A stretch of DNA of 64,000 bases from Sinorhizobium chiapasense. Lineage in GTDB: Bacteria > Pseudomonadota > Alphaproteobacteria > Rhizobiales > Rhizobiaceae. Below are positions 1-8,508 of this stretch, in pieces. Below the pieces are notes generated by a model, which searched no databases, was not told where the DNA came from, and was given only the letters and a program-made list of their open reading frames with translations. Numbering within the stretch: the stretch's first letter is position 1; each line of letters begins with the position of its first letter. The stretch spans positions 215,317 to 279,316 of the forward strand of contig NZ_CP133150.1 of the NCBI RefSeq assembly GCF_036488675.1. The letters run 5' to 3'. The position numbers and the translations under genes were made by a program.

Positions 1-139
1 AGAAGCTGATGCAAACGTCGACGGTCGGAAAGGGTGAGCTGCAAATAGCACTGCGACATGCAAGAATCTCCAAGGGGCAAGCCATTGTTTTTATTGCCAT
101 GTCGCACTTGGAAATAGAATGTACCCCCCCTACATGAGA
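1..139. other. left edge, no gene seen
   Basis: I see no coding sequence here. The stretch ends in TACATGAGA, the same bases that precede the left end of the second ISNCY-like element near 5101. A motif TGTCGCACTTGG near 100 resembles the TGTCGCATCTCT repeats in the end of that element, so this may be the tail of another decayed IS. Confidence 0.3.
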
Positions 140-400
140 TGTGGCGGCCAGGTTGAAATGTCCGCCGTGGCGCAAAGTAAAAATGTCACTTTGGATACGT
201 CTTCAGCCATTTAGAAATACGACACTCGGCATGTCCACTTGCGCTGAGGCAAGCCCCCGACCGGACCGGCTGGGCCGGGTTGCAAGGGAAGGGAGGGGGC
301 GGCTGAAGGGCACCCCTTCGGCTTTAGCTTTCTCAGTTTCAATTGTTGCGTTCCTGGTAGATGTTGCTGGCAGCTGAATGTGCAGGGCCAGGATCTCGCG

Positions 401-1138
401 ATGCTTCCGGAAATCAAGCTGATGGGTGACGTCGATGTCGCCGCGCTGTCGCCACTGCTTCGCGGCATGGCCATGACTGTTTCCTACGCCGAGACCCAGG
501 GAGGCATCGGTCTGACCGCGTCGGGGGCGATGAACCGCAAGTTCGTCCACTGGGCCGCTGTTCACTTCGATTGGCCCGGCTACACGTCGGACGACTTGTA
601 CAGCCTCAACAAGGTTCTCAACGAAGCCGATATGCCGCCGCTTTTGGTCGTCCGTGACATGCTCAAGCACTTACGGCTTCTTCGGCGGCGAAAGGACGTA
701 CTGGTACCAACCCAACGCGGCCGAGACTTTCTGGCGAGACCGCAGGCCTTCTTCGATCTGATCGCGACGGATTATCTTTATGCTTATATCCACTACGGGC
801 AGACGCAGGAGGCTGTCCGTAATCGGATGCGTTGGTGGCACGTCTTTCTCAATCTTATCAATATGAAAGCAAAAACGGGCTGTTCGCTGGACGACCTGGC
901 GAACGAGCTATTCCCGAGCGAGTCGTACCCGGAGCCAGCAGAAATGACTGTCGAAACCTGGGCGGAAAGGTCGGCGCTCCGCTACGATGTCATTCGCCCG
1001 CTGTGCTGGCTGGGTTTGCTGCATGAAGATCGCCAGGGCCTGACGATTTGGCAGCATGGAACCTACCATAAGACACCGTTGTGGGCTGCGTGTTTAAAGC
1101 TGGAATCAGACATGCAGTCCGAGTTTATTCTCCATTGA
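401..1138 (+). CDS. hypothetical protein carried inside the ISNCY-like element
   Basis: A 245-residue soluble protein of unknown function. ATG 401 is preferred because AGGA lies 7 bases upstream; the GTG at 380 has no ribosome binding site. The central motif SGAMNRKFVHWAA and the following WPGYTSDDLY and KVLNEADMPPL stretches recall, from memory only, the C-terminal part of proteins annotated as pRiA4b ORF-3-like on rhizobial plasmids, so this may be a 5'-truncated member. Its 3' end overlaps the 3' end of the convergent transposase gene by 14 bases. It lies between the element's inverted repeats, so it is either a passenger gene or host DNA trapped there. Confidence 0.55.
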   Translation: MLPEIKLMGDVDVAALSPLLRGMAMTVSYAETQGGIGLTASGAMNRKFVHWAAVHFDWPGYTSDDLYSLNKVLNEADMPPLLVVRDMLKHLRLLRRRKDVLVPTQRGRDFLARPQAFFDLIATDYLYAYIHYGQTQEAVRNRMRWWHVFLNLINMKAKTGCSLDDLANELFPSESYPEPAEMTVETWAERSALRYDVIRPLCWLGLLHEDRQGLTIWQHGTYHKTPLWAACLKLESDMQSEFILH

Positions 1139-2534
1139 ACTGTGCCGGGTAGGGTTGCCCTTGCTCCACCGGACTTCGCTGGGAAAGCGCCTGTCGCCGC
1201 CGAGTAATGACCGCTGGATCGGTCATGAAATCCGTTCGCTTGCCCGGCTTGCGGCCCCGCGGTTTGTAGCCAATCTTCTCGCTGTTCGTCTTCACGGCCG
1301 GCTTCGTCGGCTGCTCCTGACGTTCCTTGATGTAGGCCAGGACGTCACCGAGCCGCTTGTTCTCGGTGATCGCCGCATGCGTCACCCGCTGGTCCTTGTC
1401 GAATGTTCTGTAGGGTAGGGAATGGCCCTTCCAGCGCACATCCAGCCTGCCGTCGGCAAGCGCGTAGGTCTCGACATAGCGACCGACCAGCCCGCGCGTC
1501 ACCTCGGTCTCCTCCAGCATGATCCGCTGGCGCTCGTAGGAGAACGTCAACTGGGCACCGACATAACGCTGCTCACGTTTGCACAGGACGTCGCGCAGCC
1601 GATCCGGGGCAAGGTTCAGCGGCCGATGCAGATCATCAGATCGGGCAGGGGTAACGGCAAACTGGCGGTTATAGCGCTCCATGAACCGAGGCAGGAAAGC
1701 GTTGCCGTCGTCCATGCCGCAGATGCCCTCCAGGCGCAGATCCTTGATCAACCGGTCCTGTAGCGTCCGGTTCATCCGCTCGACTCGGCCCTTGGCCTGG
1801 CTCGAGTTTGCGCAAAGAATCTCGATGTTTAGCTCACAAAGCGCCCGGCCGAACTGCGTCATGCGCTGACCGCCCTTGGCATCCTTCTTCGCAACCCGGA
1901 ACACCGAATGCTTGTCGGAATAGAAGGCGACTGGAGCACCATGCGCCTTCAGATAGAGCTCCAGCGCCTCGAAATAGCTGAACGCACTTTCCGATCGTAC
2001 AAACCGCAACTGCATCAGCTTGCCGGTCGCATCATCGATGAACACCAGCAATGAACATGGGTCACCGCGATCTTCGAACCAACGATGCTCGGATCCATCG
2101 ATTTGCACCAGTTCACCATAGGCCTCGCGCCGCAACCGCGGCTGATGAAACGTCCGCCGCTGCTTGCGCGACAACCACAGGCCGGCCTCCGCCATCCATT
2201 GGCGCAAGGTCTCGCGTGACACCGTCAGGCCATCAAGCTCCGCAAGCTTCTCGGCCGCCAGCGTCGGACCAAAGTCCACATAGCGCTCGCGCACGATCGC
2301 CATGGCATAATCGCGCACGCCATCGCAAATCCGATTGTTCGACGGGCGGCCGATCGCCTTGTGCCGGATCGATGCCGCACCGCCAGCGCTGATCCGATCC
2401 AACAGACGACGCACCTGGCGGGTACTCAGATCAAGCACATGTGCCGCCGACACCAACGTCATGCGCCCGGCGATCACCTTCGACAAAATCTCGATCCGCT
2501 GCAGGTCACGCTCGCTCATCGCAATCAATCCCAT
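1125..2534 (-). CDS. ISNCY family transposase
   Basis: A DDE-type transposase of about 469 residues. It has an N-terminal helix-turn-helix (VSAAHVLDLSTRQVRRLL), then an integrase-like core with the acidic motifs VQIDGS, FYSDKH and KGRVER, and a basic C-terminal tail. ATG 2534 has GGGAG 7 bases upstream; a later ATG at 2519 is possible. It is clearly related to, but diverged from, the transposase at 5314-6741. Nothing in the frame looks broken. Confidence 0.9.
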   Translation of the reverse strand: MGLIAMSERDLQRIEILSKVIAGRMTLVSAAHVLDLSTRQVRRLLDRISAGGAASIRHKAIGRPSNNRICDGVRDYAMAIVRERYVDFGPTLAAEKLAELDGLTVSRETLRQWMAEAGLWLSRKQRRTFHQPRLRREAYGELVQIDGSEHRWFEDRGDPCSLLVFIDDATGKLMQLRFVRSESAFSYFEALELYLKAHGAPVAFYSDKHSVFRVAKKDAKGGQRMTQFGRALCELNIEILCANSSQAKGRVERMNRTLQDRLIKDLRLEGICGMDDGNAFLPRFMERYNRQFAVTPARSDDLHRPLNLAPDRLRDVLCKREQRYVGAQLTFSYERQRIMLEETEVTRGLVGRYVETYALADGRLDVRWKGHSLPYRTFDKDQRVTHAAITENKRLGDVLAYIKERQEQPTKPAVKTNSEKIGYKPRGRKPGKRTDFMTDPAVITRRRQALSQRSPVEQGQPYPAQFNGE

Positions 2535-2651
2535 CCGCAATCTCCCACGTCATTGAAAACGCGGCGAGAGTGACATTCTTACTTTGCAGAAACAGGACAC
2601 TTTAACTTTGCGGTGTAAGTTCACGCCGAATTGCGACTTGCGCGTGTAATG

Positions 2652-3125
2652 CTAGCCGACACGCCGCATTTGCGCGAGCAGTTTCTTGCGGAAGACTTCG
2701 GCGGGCGTTCGGTAGCCCAAGCACTTGCGCGGTGTCGAGTTGAGCCGATCGCAGATGTCCTTCAGCTCGCCGTCGGTGATCGACAGGGGATCCACCTCTC
2801 TCGAAAGCCATTTGCGAACTCGGCCATTGGTGTTCTCGACCGTGCCTTTCTGCCAGGGCGACTGCGGGTCGCAGAACCACGTCTGTGTTCCGATGCCAGC
2901 CTGCAGATAGGTCCATTCGCTGAACTCGGTGCCGCGGTCGAAGGTGATCGAGCGTCGAGCAGCGTGGGGCAGGGGTTGGAGCACCTCGATCAGCCCGTCC
3001 ATGATCGGCTTCGATTGCCGGTCGTTGTTGCGCAGGAAGACCGCAAAGCGGCTGACCCGCTCGACCAGTGAGGTCACGTTGGCCTTGCCGAACCTCTTGC
3101 GAAACTGAATGAGGTCGCACTCCCA
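2652..3125 (-). pseudogene. IS30 transposase, C-terminal half
   Basis: On the minus strand the frame resumes at WECDLIQFRKRFGKANVTSL and runs through the core motifs FDRGTEFSEW and DPQSPWQKGTVENTNGRVR to RTPAEVF near the end, as in IS30 catalytic domains. The N-terminal half lies at 4491-5027. Removing the insertion joins ...FGH to WECDL... in one frame. Confidence 0.8.
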
Positions 3126-4490
3126 TGTGTGGATACCCCGGGCGATGCAAGGGCTTTTCGGATAGTTTGAACGTGAGATCGGGTGCGGTCATGTGTCAGG
3201 CCTCTATTGAAGCGGCCTTCTATTTGCCGCGGGCCGGTATGGCGATGCGAAGGTCGGGTCCATATCAATGGCGCGGGCGCGAAGCCCTCTGGGAGTGCCT
3301 GGTTTTCCTGACCTCGATCTTGTCGATCCGTTGTCCTTACTTTCCGAAGTCCTCCTCACATCATCGGTAATGCTTAGTTTCGGCGTTACGCCGAAACAGG
3401 CACATCCCGATATTCCTCATCTCTTGTCATCATCGCCCAGATCGCGCGCGCTGTTTTGTTCGCAAGCGCGATCGCAACCAACAGGCGCGGTTTGCGTTCC
3501 AGCATCTGTTTGAGCCAGGATCCACTCGGCGCCCCGTTTTTCAACGCCCAGCGGATGCGCGTCATGGCTCCAATGATCAGAAGCCGTCTGATGTCGCGCT
3601 GTCCCATTTTCGATGTGCGTCCTAGTTTCTGACGACCGCCGGTCGACTTTTGTAACGGCACCAGCCCGAGCCACGCTGCGAAGTCGCGCCCGCGTTGGAA
3701 GCTGTTCATGTCCGGGCCGAAAGCTTTGATTGCCATTGCGCTGACAGGGCCGATCCCAGGCGCGGTCTGCAGACGGATCGCTTCGGGATCACGCTTGGCC
3801 TCTTCTTTCATCTGCCGCTCGACGGCAGCAATCTTTTCGTTACAACCTCGAAGCTGGTCAAGGTGAAGACGTGCGAGTTCAACGACCAGCAAAGGCAGCG
3901 GCGTATCGGGGTGTTCGATCTCACGCTCCAGTTTCCGTACAAAAGTGAGACCGGCCGGGATGGCGACCCCATATTCCATGAGGTGGCCGCGCAATGCATT
4001 GACGATTTGGTTGCGCTGGCGGACCAAGAGATCGCGAGTCTTGAATACCATGGCCCGCGATTGCTGCTCAGCGGTTTTCACCGGCACGAAGCGCATGGTC
4101 GGTCGGACCGCAGCCTCGCTGATTGCCTCAGCATCGGCCGCATCATTCTTATGCCTTTTGACAAACGGCTTCACGTAGATCGGCGGAATAAGTCGAACCT
4201 CATGGCCCATAGCACCGATCTCTCGCCCCCAATAATGTGATGAAGCACAGGCCTCCATCGCCACGATCGTTGGCGGATGGCTCGCAAGAAAGGTGCGCAG
4301 CTGACCTCGCGTTAGCTTCTTCCGGAACAGCGGTCTGCCGGTAGCGTCTGCACCATGCAGTTGGAACACGGATTTAGCCAAGTCTATCCCGATTACAGCG
4401 GCGCTCTCCATGAATAGCTCCCATATAAACGTTGAACCTAGGCAGCATGATATATCGCGCTGCCGCCGAGGAGGGGTATCCACACCATCA
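3126..4490 (-). mobile_element. IS110-family (IS1111-like) element inserted in IS30
   Basis: The inserted segment has short inverted sub-terminal repeats: GTGTGGATACCCC near 3127 and GGGGTATCCACAC near 4473-4485. Such repeats are typical of the IS1111 group rather than classical IS110. Outside them the IS30 codons for FGH and WEC can be rejoined exactly (CTCCCA at 3120-3125 and ATGGCC at 4491), which fixes the insertion point to within one or two bases. It has one transposase gene. Confidence 0.75.
3386..4411 (-). CDS. IS110 family transposase
   Basis: A 341-residue DEDD transposase. The N-terminal domain has IGIDLAKSVFQ (first Asp), VAMEACASS (Glu) and KNDAADAEAI (two Asp). The C-terminal domain has APGIGPVSA and then FAAWLGLVPLQKSTGGRQ with the conserved Ser. 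The start ATG 4411 (MESAAVIGID) fits the family length; the longer open frame upstream is IS30 sequence. It appears intact. Confidence 0.92.
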   Translation of the reverse strand: MESAAVIGIDLAKSVFQLHGADATGRPLFRKKLTRGQLRTFLASHPPTIVAMEACASSHYWGREIGAMGHEVRLIPPIYVKPFVKRHKNDAADAEAISEAAVRPTMRFVPVKTAEQQSRAMVFKTRDLLVRQRNQIVNALRGHLMEYGVAIPAGLTFVRKLEREIEHPDTPLPLLVVELARLHLDQLRGCNEKIAAVERQMKEEAKRDPEAIRLQTAPGIGPVSAMAIKAFGPDMNSFQRGRDFAAWLGLVPLQKSTGGRQKLGRTSKMGQRDIRRLLIIGAMTRIRWALKNGAPSGSWLKQMLERKPRLLVAIALANKTARAIWAMMTRDEEYRDVPVSA

Positions 4491-5027
4491 ATGGCCGAAC
4501 TGCTTGCGTTCGGCGACAGTGTCAGGACGGTGAAGAATGTTGAGTTCCGGGCTGAAGCGGCGACCGTGACGCCGTCGGGCATGCCGCGGCCTGCGCCGCG
4601 CACGACGCTCCGGCAGGTGCCGCCACAGCTTGATGGCCTGGCCGTCTGCGGAATAGGCAAACTTGTAGATCGTCTCGTAACTGACGCAGATCGGATGGCG
4701 CTCCAGCCGCATGCGGCCGGCGATCTGCTGTGGCGACCAGCCATGCATGATCCGCTCGATCACCGATTGGCGCACATGGGAGAAGCGGGCGAGCTTGCGC
4801 AGCTTGGCTCTGCGCTCACGTGCCATCTCGTTGGCAGTCACGCAATAGTAGCCGCTCAGATCCGGCATCTGCGGATCCTCAAAAGCATTCCGCTTGAGCT
4901 CACGGAAAATCGTCGAACGGTGCCGGCCGAGCTTCTCGGCAATGACGGTGACGCTGAGGCCGGCCGCTCGCCAGCGAGCGATCCTGCGACGTTCATCCAT
5001 ATCGATCTGGGAGTAGGTGCGTCTCAT
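4491..5027 (-). pseudogene. IS30 transposase, N-terminal half
   Basis: The frame begins MRRTYSQIDMDERRRIARW and includes the IS30 helix-turn-helix (SVTVIAEKLGRHRSTIFREL) and the WSPQQIAGRM motif. It ends where the IS110-like element interrupts it after FGH. Its other half is at 2652-3125. Confidence 0.85.
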
Positions 5028-5108
5028 GAGCCATTCCTTGCGTGTGATAACCCATTGGTATCTATCGCAAGTCGCACTTCATCCTTGAACCCACCCGGCT
5101 ACATGAGA

Positions 5109-6886
5109 TGTCACAGCTATTTAAAGATGAGACAAAGTAGTCAACTTAGAAACGCGACATCATCCTATCGTTTATTACTGCGATTTCAAGCGGGCATATT
5201 TGATTAATACACAGACGCAAGCCGCCGTCCGGGTGGAGCTGGTCAGGGTTGCGCAACCCGGTCGGCGGCGGATGGCTCCAGCTGCAAGATAAACTTTAGC
5301 TTTGACAGCCCGATCACTCCGCCGCTTTCAGCTGCGCAAGGGCTTGCTGGCGCTTGGCGATGACCACCGGATCCTTGGTAAAGTCCGTCTTCCGGCCAGG
5401 CTTCGTGCCGCGCTTCTGGTAGCCATTGCTCTGGCTGCCGTCGCGAATCCCGAACATATGGTCCGTCTGGCCGGTGCGACGCGGCCCGCTCTTGCTGCGC
5501 TGTTGTTCTCGCCCGGCCTGCATCTCGGCCACCACCGCCAGCATGTCATCAAGGCGCTTGTTCTCGACCACCTCCGAGCGATGGACCGACCGTAAGGTGT
5601 CGAAGGTTCTGTAGGGCAGGGACGTCCCCTGATGGGTGATCTCGAGGCGACCATCGGGATAATCGCAGACAATAAGCTTCTTGCCGGCGAGCGCCGTGGC
5701 GAGGTCGGTCGGATCGAGGAGGAACATCACCTTGTCATAGCGCAGCGTCAGGGACTGCGACAGCTTGCGGACCTCCTTGCGGCACATGGCGCCATCGAGG
5801 TTCTCATGCGCGGCAAACGGCCGATGCATGTCCTTCGGATTGCGCGGCGCCTTGCCAAAGCGACGATTGAAGTCGGCCATGAACTCCGGCGCATAAGCAT
5901 TGGCCGCCGCGATCGTGTCGATGCCGCGCAGCCGCAGTTCCTTGACCAGGCGATCCTGCAGCGTCTGGTTGGCGCGCTCGACGCGGCCCTTGGCCTGCGG
6001 AGTATTGGCGCAGATGATGTCGATGTTGAGCTCATAAAGGGCCCGGCCGAACTGCGTCAGGCCGCTGGTTCTGTCCTGCTTGGAAGCATGGGTGGTGCGG
6101 AAGATGCCATGCTTGTCGCTGTAAAACGCGATCGGCTTGCCCCATTGCTGCAAGTAGGCCTTCGTCGCGTGCAGATAGTCGAAGGTGTTCTCCGAGGCCG
6201 CAAAGCGCAGATGCAACAGCTTGCCGGTGGCGTCGTCGATGTAGACCAGCAGGGCGCATTTGGGACCGCGGTTCTCGAACCACCAATGAAGCGAGCCGTC
6301 GATCTGAACGAGTTCGCCGAAACAATCGCGCCGGCCGCGCGGCTGGAAGACCCGCTTCTTGCGCTCGCGTCGCGACACCCAGATGCCGGCTTCGATCATC
6401 CATTGACGCAGCGTCTCCTTGCTAACGGCAATCCGGTGGCGTTCGAGCAGCTTCTCAGCCGCCAACGTTGGTCCGAAATCCCCATAATGCTCACGCACCA
6501 GGTCGAGCACCAGGTTGCGGAAATCCTCGCTGTGACGTCGATTGCTCGGACGGCCGCGCTTCTTCGAGACGAGACCGTCGGCGCCGGCCAGGTCATAGGC
6601 CTGCAACAGCCGGTGAACCTGACTGCGGCTGAGACGAAGCAACGCGGCCGCCTCGACGACGGTCAGGCCGCCACCGCGAATCCGCTGGATCAGTTCAAGA
6701 CGATGCAATTCCTTCTGCGACATGGTGATCAAACAAGACATGACGACTCCGAACGCTCATGGTCTCAACCACGCTTCACGTCGCCAGTCTTCCTTCCAAA
6801 CGTTGACGTTTGACCAGCATCCCAAGAGGCGACGACTGTCGCATCTCTAACTGGCTCATATGTCGCATCTCTAAACTGCCGCTACA
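5109..6886 (-). mobile_element. second ISNCY-like element with 5-bp target duplication
   Basis: The element begins TGTCACAG at 5109 and ends CGCTACA at 6886, and both sides are flanked by TGAGA (5104-5108 and 6887-6891), which looks like a 5-bp target-site duplication. The ends hold two degenerate inverted copies of a motif like TTAGAGATGCGACA (about 5116-5160 and 6838-6880), probably the transposase binding sites. It has one intact transposase gene and is about 1.78 kb. Confidence 0.75.
5314..6741 (-). CDS. ISNCY family transposase
   Basis: A 475-residue DDE transposase with an N-terminal helix-turn-helix (VVEAAALLRLSRSQVHRLL), the core motifs VQIDGS, FYSDKH and KGRVER, and a basic C-terminal tail (KPGRKTDF). 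ATG 6741 has GGAG 5 bases upstream. It lies within inverted repeats and a target duplication, so the element may be recently active. It is a paralogue of the transposase at 1125-2534. Confidence 0.93.
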   Translation of the reverse strand: MSCLITMSQKELHRLELIQRIRGGGLTVVEAAALLRLSRSQVHRLLQAYDLAGADGLVSKKRGRPSNRRHSEDFRNLVLDLVREHYGDFGPTLAAEKLLERHRIAVSKETLRQWMIEAGIWVSRRERKKRVFQPRGRRDCFGELVQIDGSLHWWFENRGPKCALLVYIDDATGKLLHLRFAASENTFDYLHATKAYLQQWGKPIAFYSDKHGIFRTTHASKQDRTSGLTQFGRALYELNIDIICANTPQAKGRVERANQTLQDRLVKELRLRGIDTIAAANAYAPEFMADFNRRFGKAPRNPKDMHRPFAAHENLDGAMCRKEVRKLSQSLTLRYDKVMFLLDPTDLATALAGKKLIVCDYPDGRLEITHQGTSLPYRTFDTLRSVHRSEVVENKRLDDMLAVVAEMQAGREQQRSKSGPRRTGQTDHMFGIRDGSQSNGYQKRGTKPGRKTDFTKDPVVIAKRQQALAQLKAAE

Positions 6887-6951
6887 TGAGAAGATCGCAT
6901 AATAACAATTATGGAACCCCAGTGCGGTTTTGCAGCTGTTGCTTTTTGCGC

Positions 6952-7677
6952 TTAAACCGCATTTTCGAAGATGACGTTGGTGTCAGTCATTGCAGCAAGC
7001 CGGTATGACCTGCATTCCATCAGATTGATGATCCGAGCCCTGTTGCCCTTTAGCCGATGCTCACCTGGCTCGCATTGGATGACCGCAGGTCTGATGCGCT
7101 CGTAGTCAATGGCCTTAACGAGATCGTGATCCAGTCCTTCGCAATCAATCGATAAGAAATCGACCTTATTGGCATATGGGGTCAATAGTTCATTGATACC
7201 GATCGCGCTCACCTCGATATGTTCTCGGATACCTCCTATACCGTTGAAGTCGCCGAAACTTTCAATATGTGCCTTATCCACAGAGGAAAGCTCATGGGCG
7301 TTTCCGATGAAGAGCGTGGCAGACGCTTGCGGAGCGGGCAAGACAACGGATCGCACGAGAACGTCTTCCGGGCGCGCAGTGCGGATCAGCGCTTCCAATT
7401 CAGGATTGGGTTCCACCAGAACACCTCGCGCGCCTCTTTGGTACATAAGATAGGTACTTGACGTAGAAATGGGGTGATTAGCGCCGATCTCGACATAGAA
7501 CACACTGGTCCAAGATCTTTGGCTCTTGCAGAGTTTTGCAGCCAAGATTCCTTCGACAATAATGTCTTCTCCGGATTGTGCGTAACTGGCCGGCGCGAAG
7601 TGCTTGATCTGTGAGTTCGGCAGATTGAGCCTAGCGACCTCTTGGTTTATGGACTGGTTTTCAAACTGGGACATCAT
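6952..7677 (-). CDS. FkbM family methyltransferase
   Basis: A SAM-dependent O-methyltransferase-like protein of about 241 residues. The glycine motif VEIGANHP, the acidic end of the next strand (VLVEPNPEL) and the later VDFLSIDCEGLDHDLV block match the FkbM domain; rhizobial members modify sugars or natural products. ATG 7677 is chosen because GGGAG lies 8 bases upstream; the frame stays open to ATG 7755. It stands alone between an ISNCY element and IS debris. Substrate unknown. Confidence 0.75.
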   Translation of the reverse strand: MMSQFENQSINQEVARLNLPNSQIKHFAPASYAQSGEDIIVEGILAAKLCKSQRSWTSVFYVEIGANHPISTSSTYLMYQRGARGVLVEPNPELEALIRTARPEDVLVRSVVLPAPQASATLFIGNAHELSSVDKAHIESFGDFNGIGGIREHIEVSAIGINELLTPYANKVDFLSIDCEGLDHDLVKAIDYERIRPAVIQCEPGEHRLKGNRARIINLMECRSYRLAAMTDTNVIFENAV

Positions 7678-7860
7678 AGCTCGCACTCCCACGTAACCTG
7701 CGATGTTGGGACGGGCCGCTACAAACGGTTTGTCGCGGCGCCTCTTGCTCATCATCCTTGCAATCGGCGTACCACGTACGGAATGCGGTCTCCTTATTTA
7801 GCAAGAGTGAAATATGCGCCCGCTGGAATGGCCGCGACACATTGTCGGGTTCGCCACATC

Positions 7861-8091
7861 GGGTCAGGCGAGAAGATGTTCTGCGACCCCAGTGCGCTCT
7901 GGCACAAAGGTGACGTGAAAAACGCCAGCAAGCGCGTCCGCCGCTTCATGCCCGGCGATACCGCTCTATGTGCTGTCAACCAAGAACAGCTCGTCGCCCT
8001 CGGCCATCATCTGAATGCGCTGCCGCGCAAGTACCTGTGCTATCGCACGCCCGCCGAGGTGTTCATGACGCATTTGCGCCACTGCGCGTAG
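7861..8091 (+). pseudogene. IS30 transposase C-terminal remnant
   Basis: The plus-strand frame reads FCDPSALWHKGDVKNASKRV and then LNALPRKYLCYRTPAEVF. This is the degenerate end of an IS30 core domain (compare DPQSPWQKGTVENTNGR in the copy at 2652-3125). The N-terminal two thirds are missing. Confidence 0.75.
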
Positions 8092-8189
8092 TGCGCTACT
8101 CTTCACACGTCAATGTTGCACTTTGGATTAGATTCCCCAAGCGAGCAAGGAAGCAAGGAATTGGGGTTCGCTTCAAACTACTGCCGGGC

Positions 8190-8330
8190 GAGCAAGCGCT
8201 CGTTGCCACCGCACTGCTCGACAGGCTCCTGCACCCCTGCACCATGCCGTCGTCGTGCAGATCGAGGGATCAAGCTATCGATTGCGTCAGCATCCCGAGC
8301 TCATGCCGGACCAAGTCGGCTCGAAAGCGC
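8190..8330 (+). pseudogene. IS21-type IstB ATPase C-terminal remnant
   Basis: Two short segments in different frames, ATALLDRLL and AVVVQIEGSSYRLRQHPEL, match the end of IstB helper ATPases of IS21 elements as I know them. A frameshift between them and the lack of the Walker motifs show it is dead. The stretch 8331-8508 shows no gene. Confidence 0.6.
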
Positions 8331-8508
8331 TGATCACGCCGCCAGCCTTCACCCCGCCGTACCCCATGATGACGGTGCGCCGTAGGGCTGCCTCGCTAGA
8401 CCCTGACCGACAATCTCACGCCGCTCCGGCGCAAAACTCAAAACTCCATCCTCGCCGTGTGATCACTGTCAAATGTCGGATAGATTCAAAATTACAGCTT
8501 CGGCCCGC

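Larger units (their letters stand above)
140..2618 (-). mobile_element. ISNCY-like insertion sequence carrying an extra gene
   Basis: The element is bounded by related terminal sequences. An inner inverted repeat at 172-189 (GCAAAGTAAAAATGTCAC) matches the reverse complement of 2570-2587 at 17 of 18 positions, and weaker outer repeats of the form GTTRAARTGTCC lie at about 152 and 2598. It holds one ISNCY-type transposase on the minus strand and a convergent gene (401-1138) of other origin. The right end abuts an IS30 element at 2619. Exact ends are inferred, and no target duplication was confirmed. Confidence 0.6.
2619..5090 (-). mobile_element. IS30-family element, split by another IS
   Basis: The ends share GAATTGCGACTTGCG near 2628 and, inverted, GAAGTGCGACTTGCG near 5070-5084, so the element spans roughly 2619-5090. 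After removing the inserted IS110-like element (about 1365 bases) it would be about 1.1 kb, typical of IS30. The transposase reading frame is cut in two and is inactive. Confidence 0.7.

Noticed and set aside
5632..6813. Long plus-strand open frame of 393 codons
   Set aside because: It is antisense to the ISNCY transposase gene, has no family motif, and its composition follows the codon structure of the real gene.
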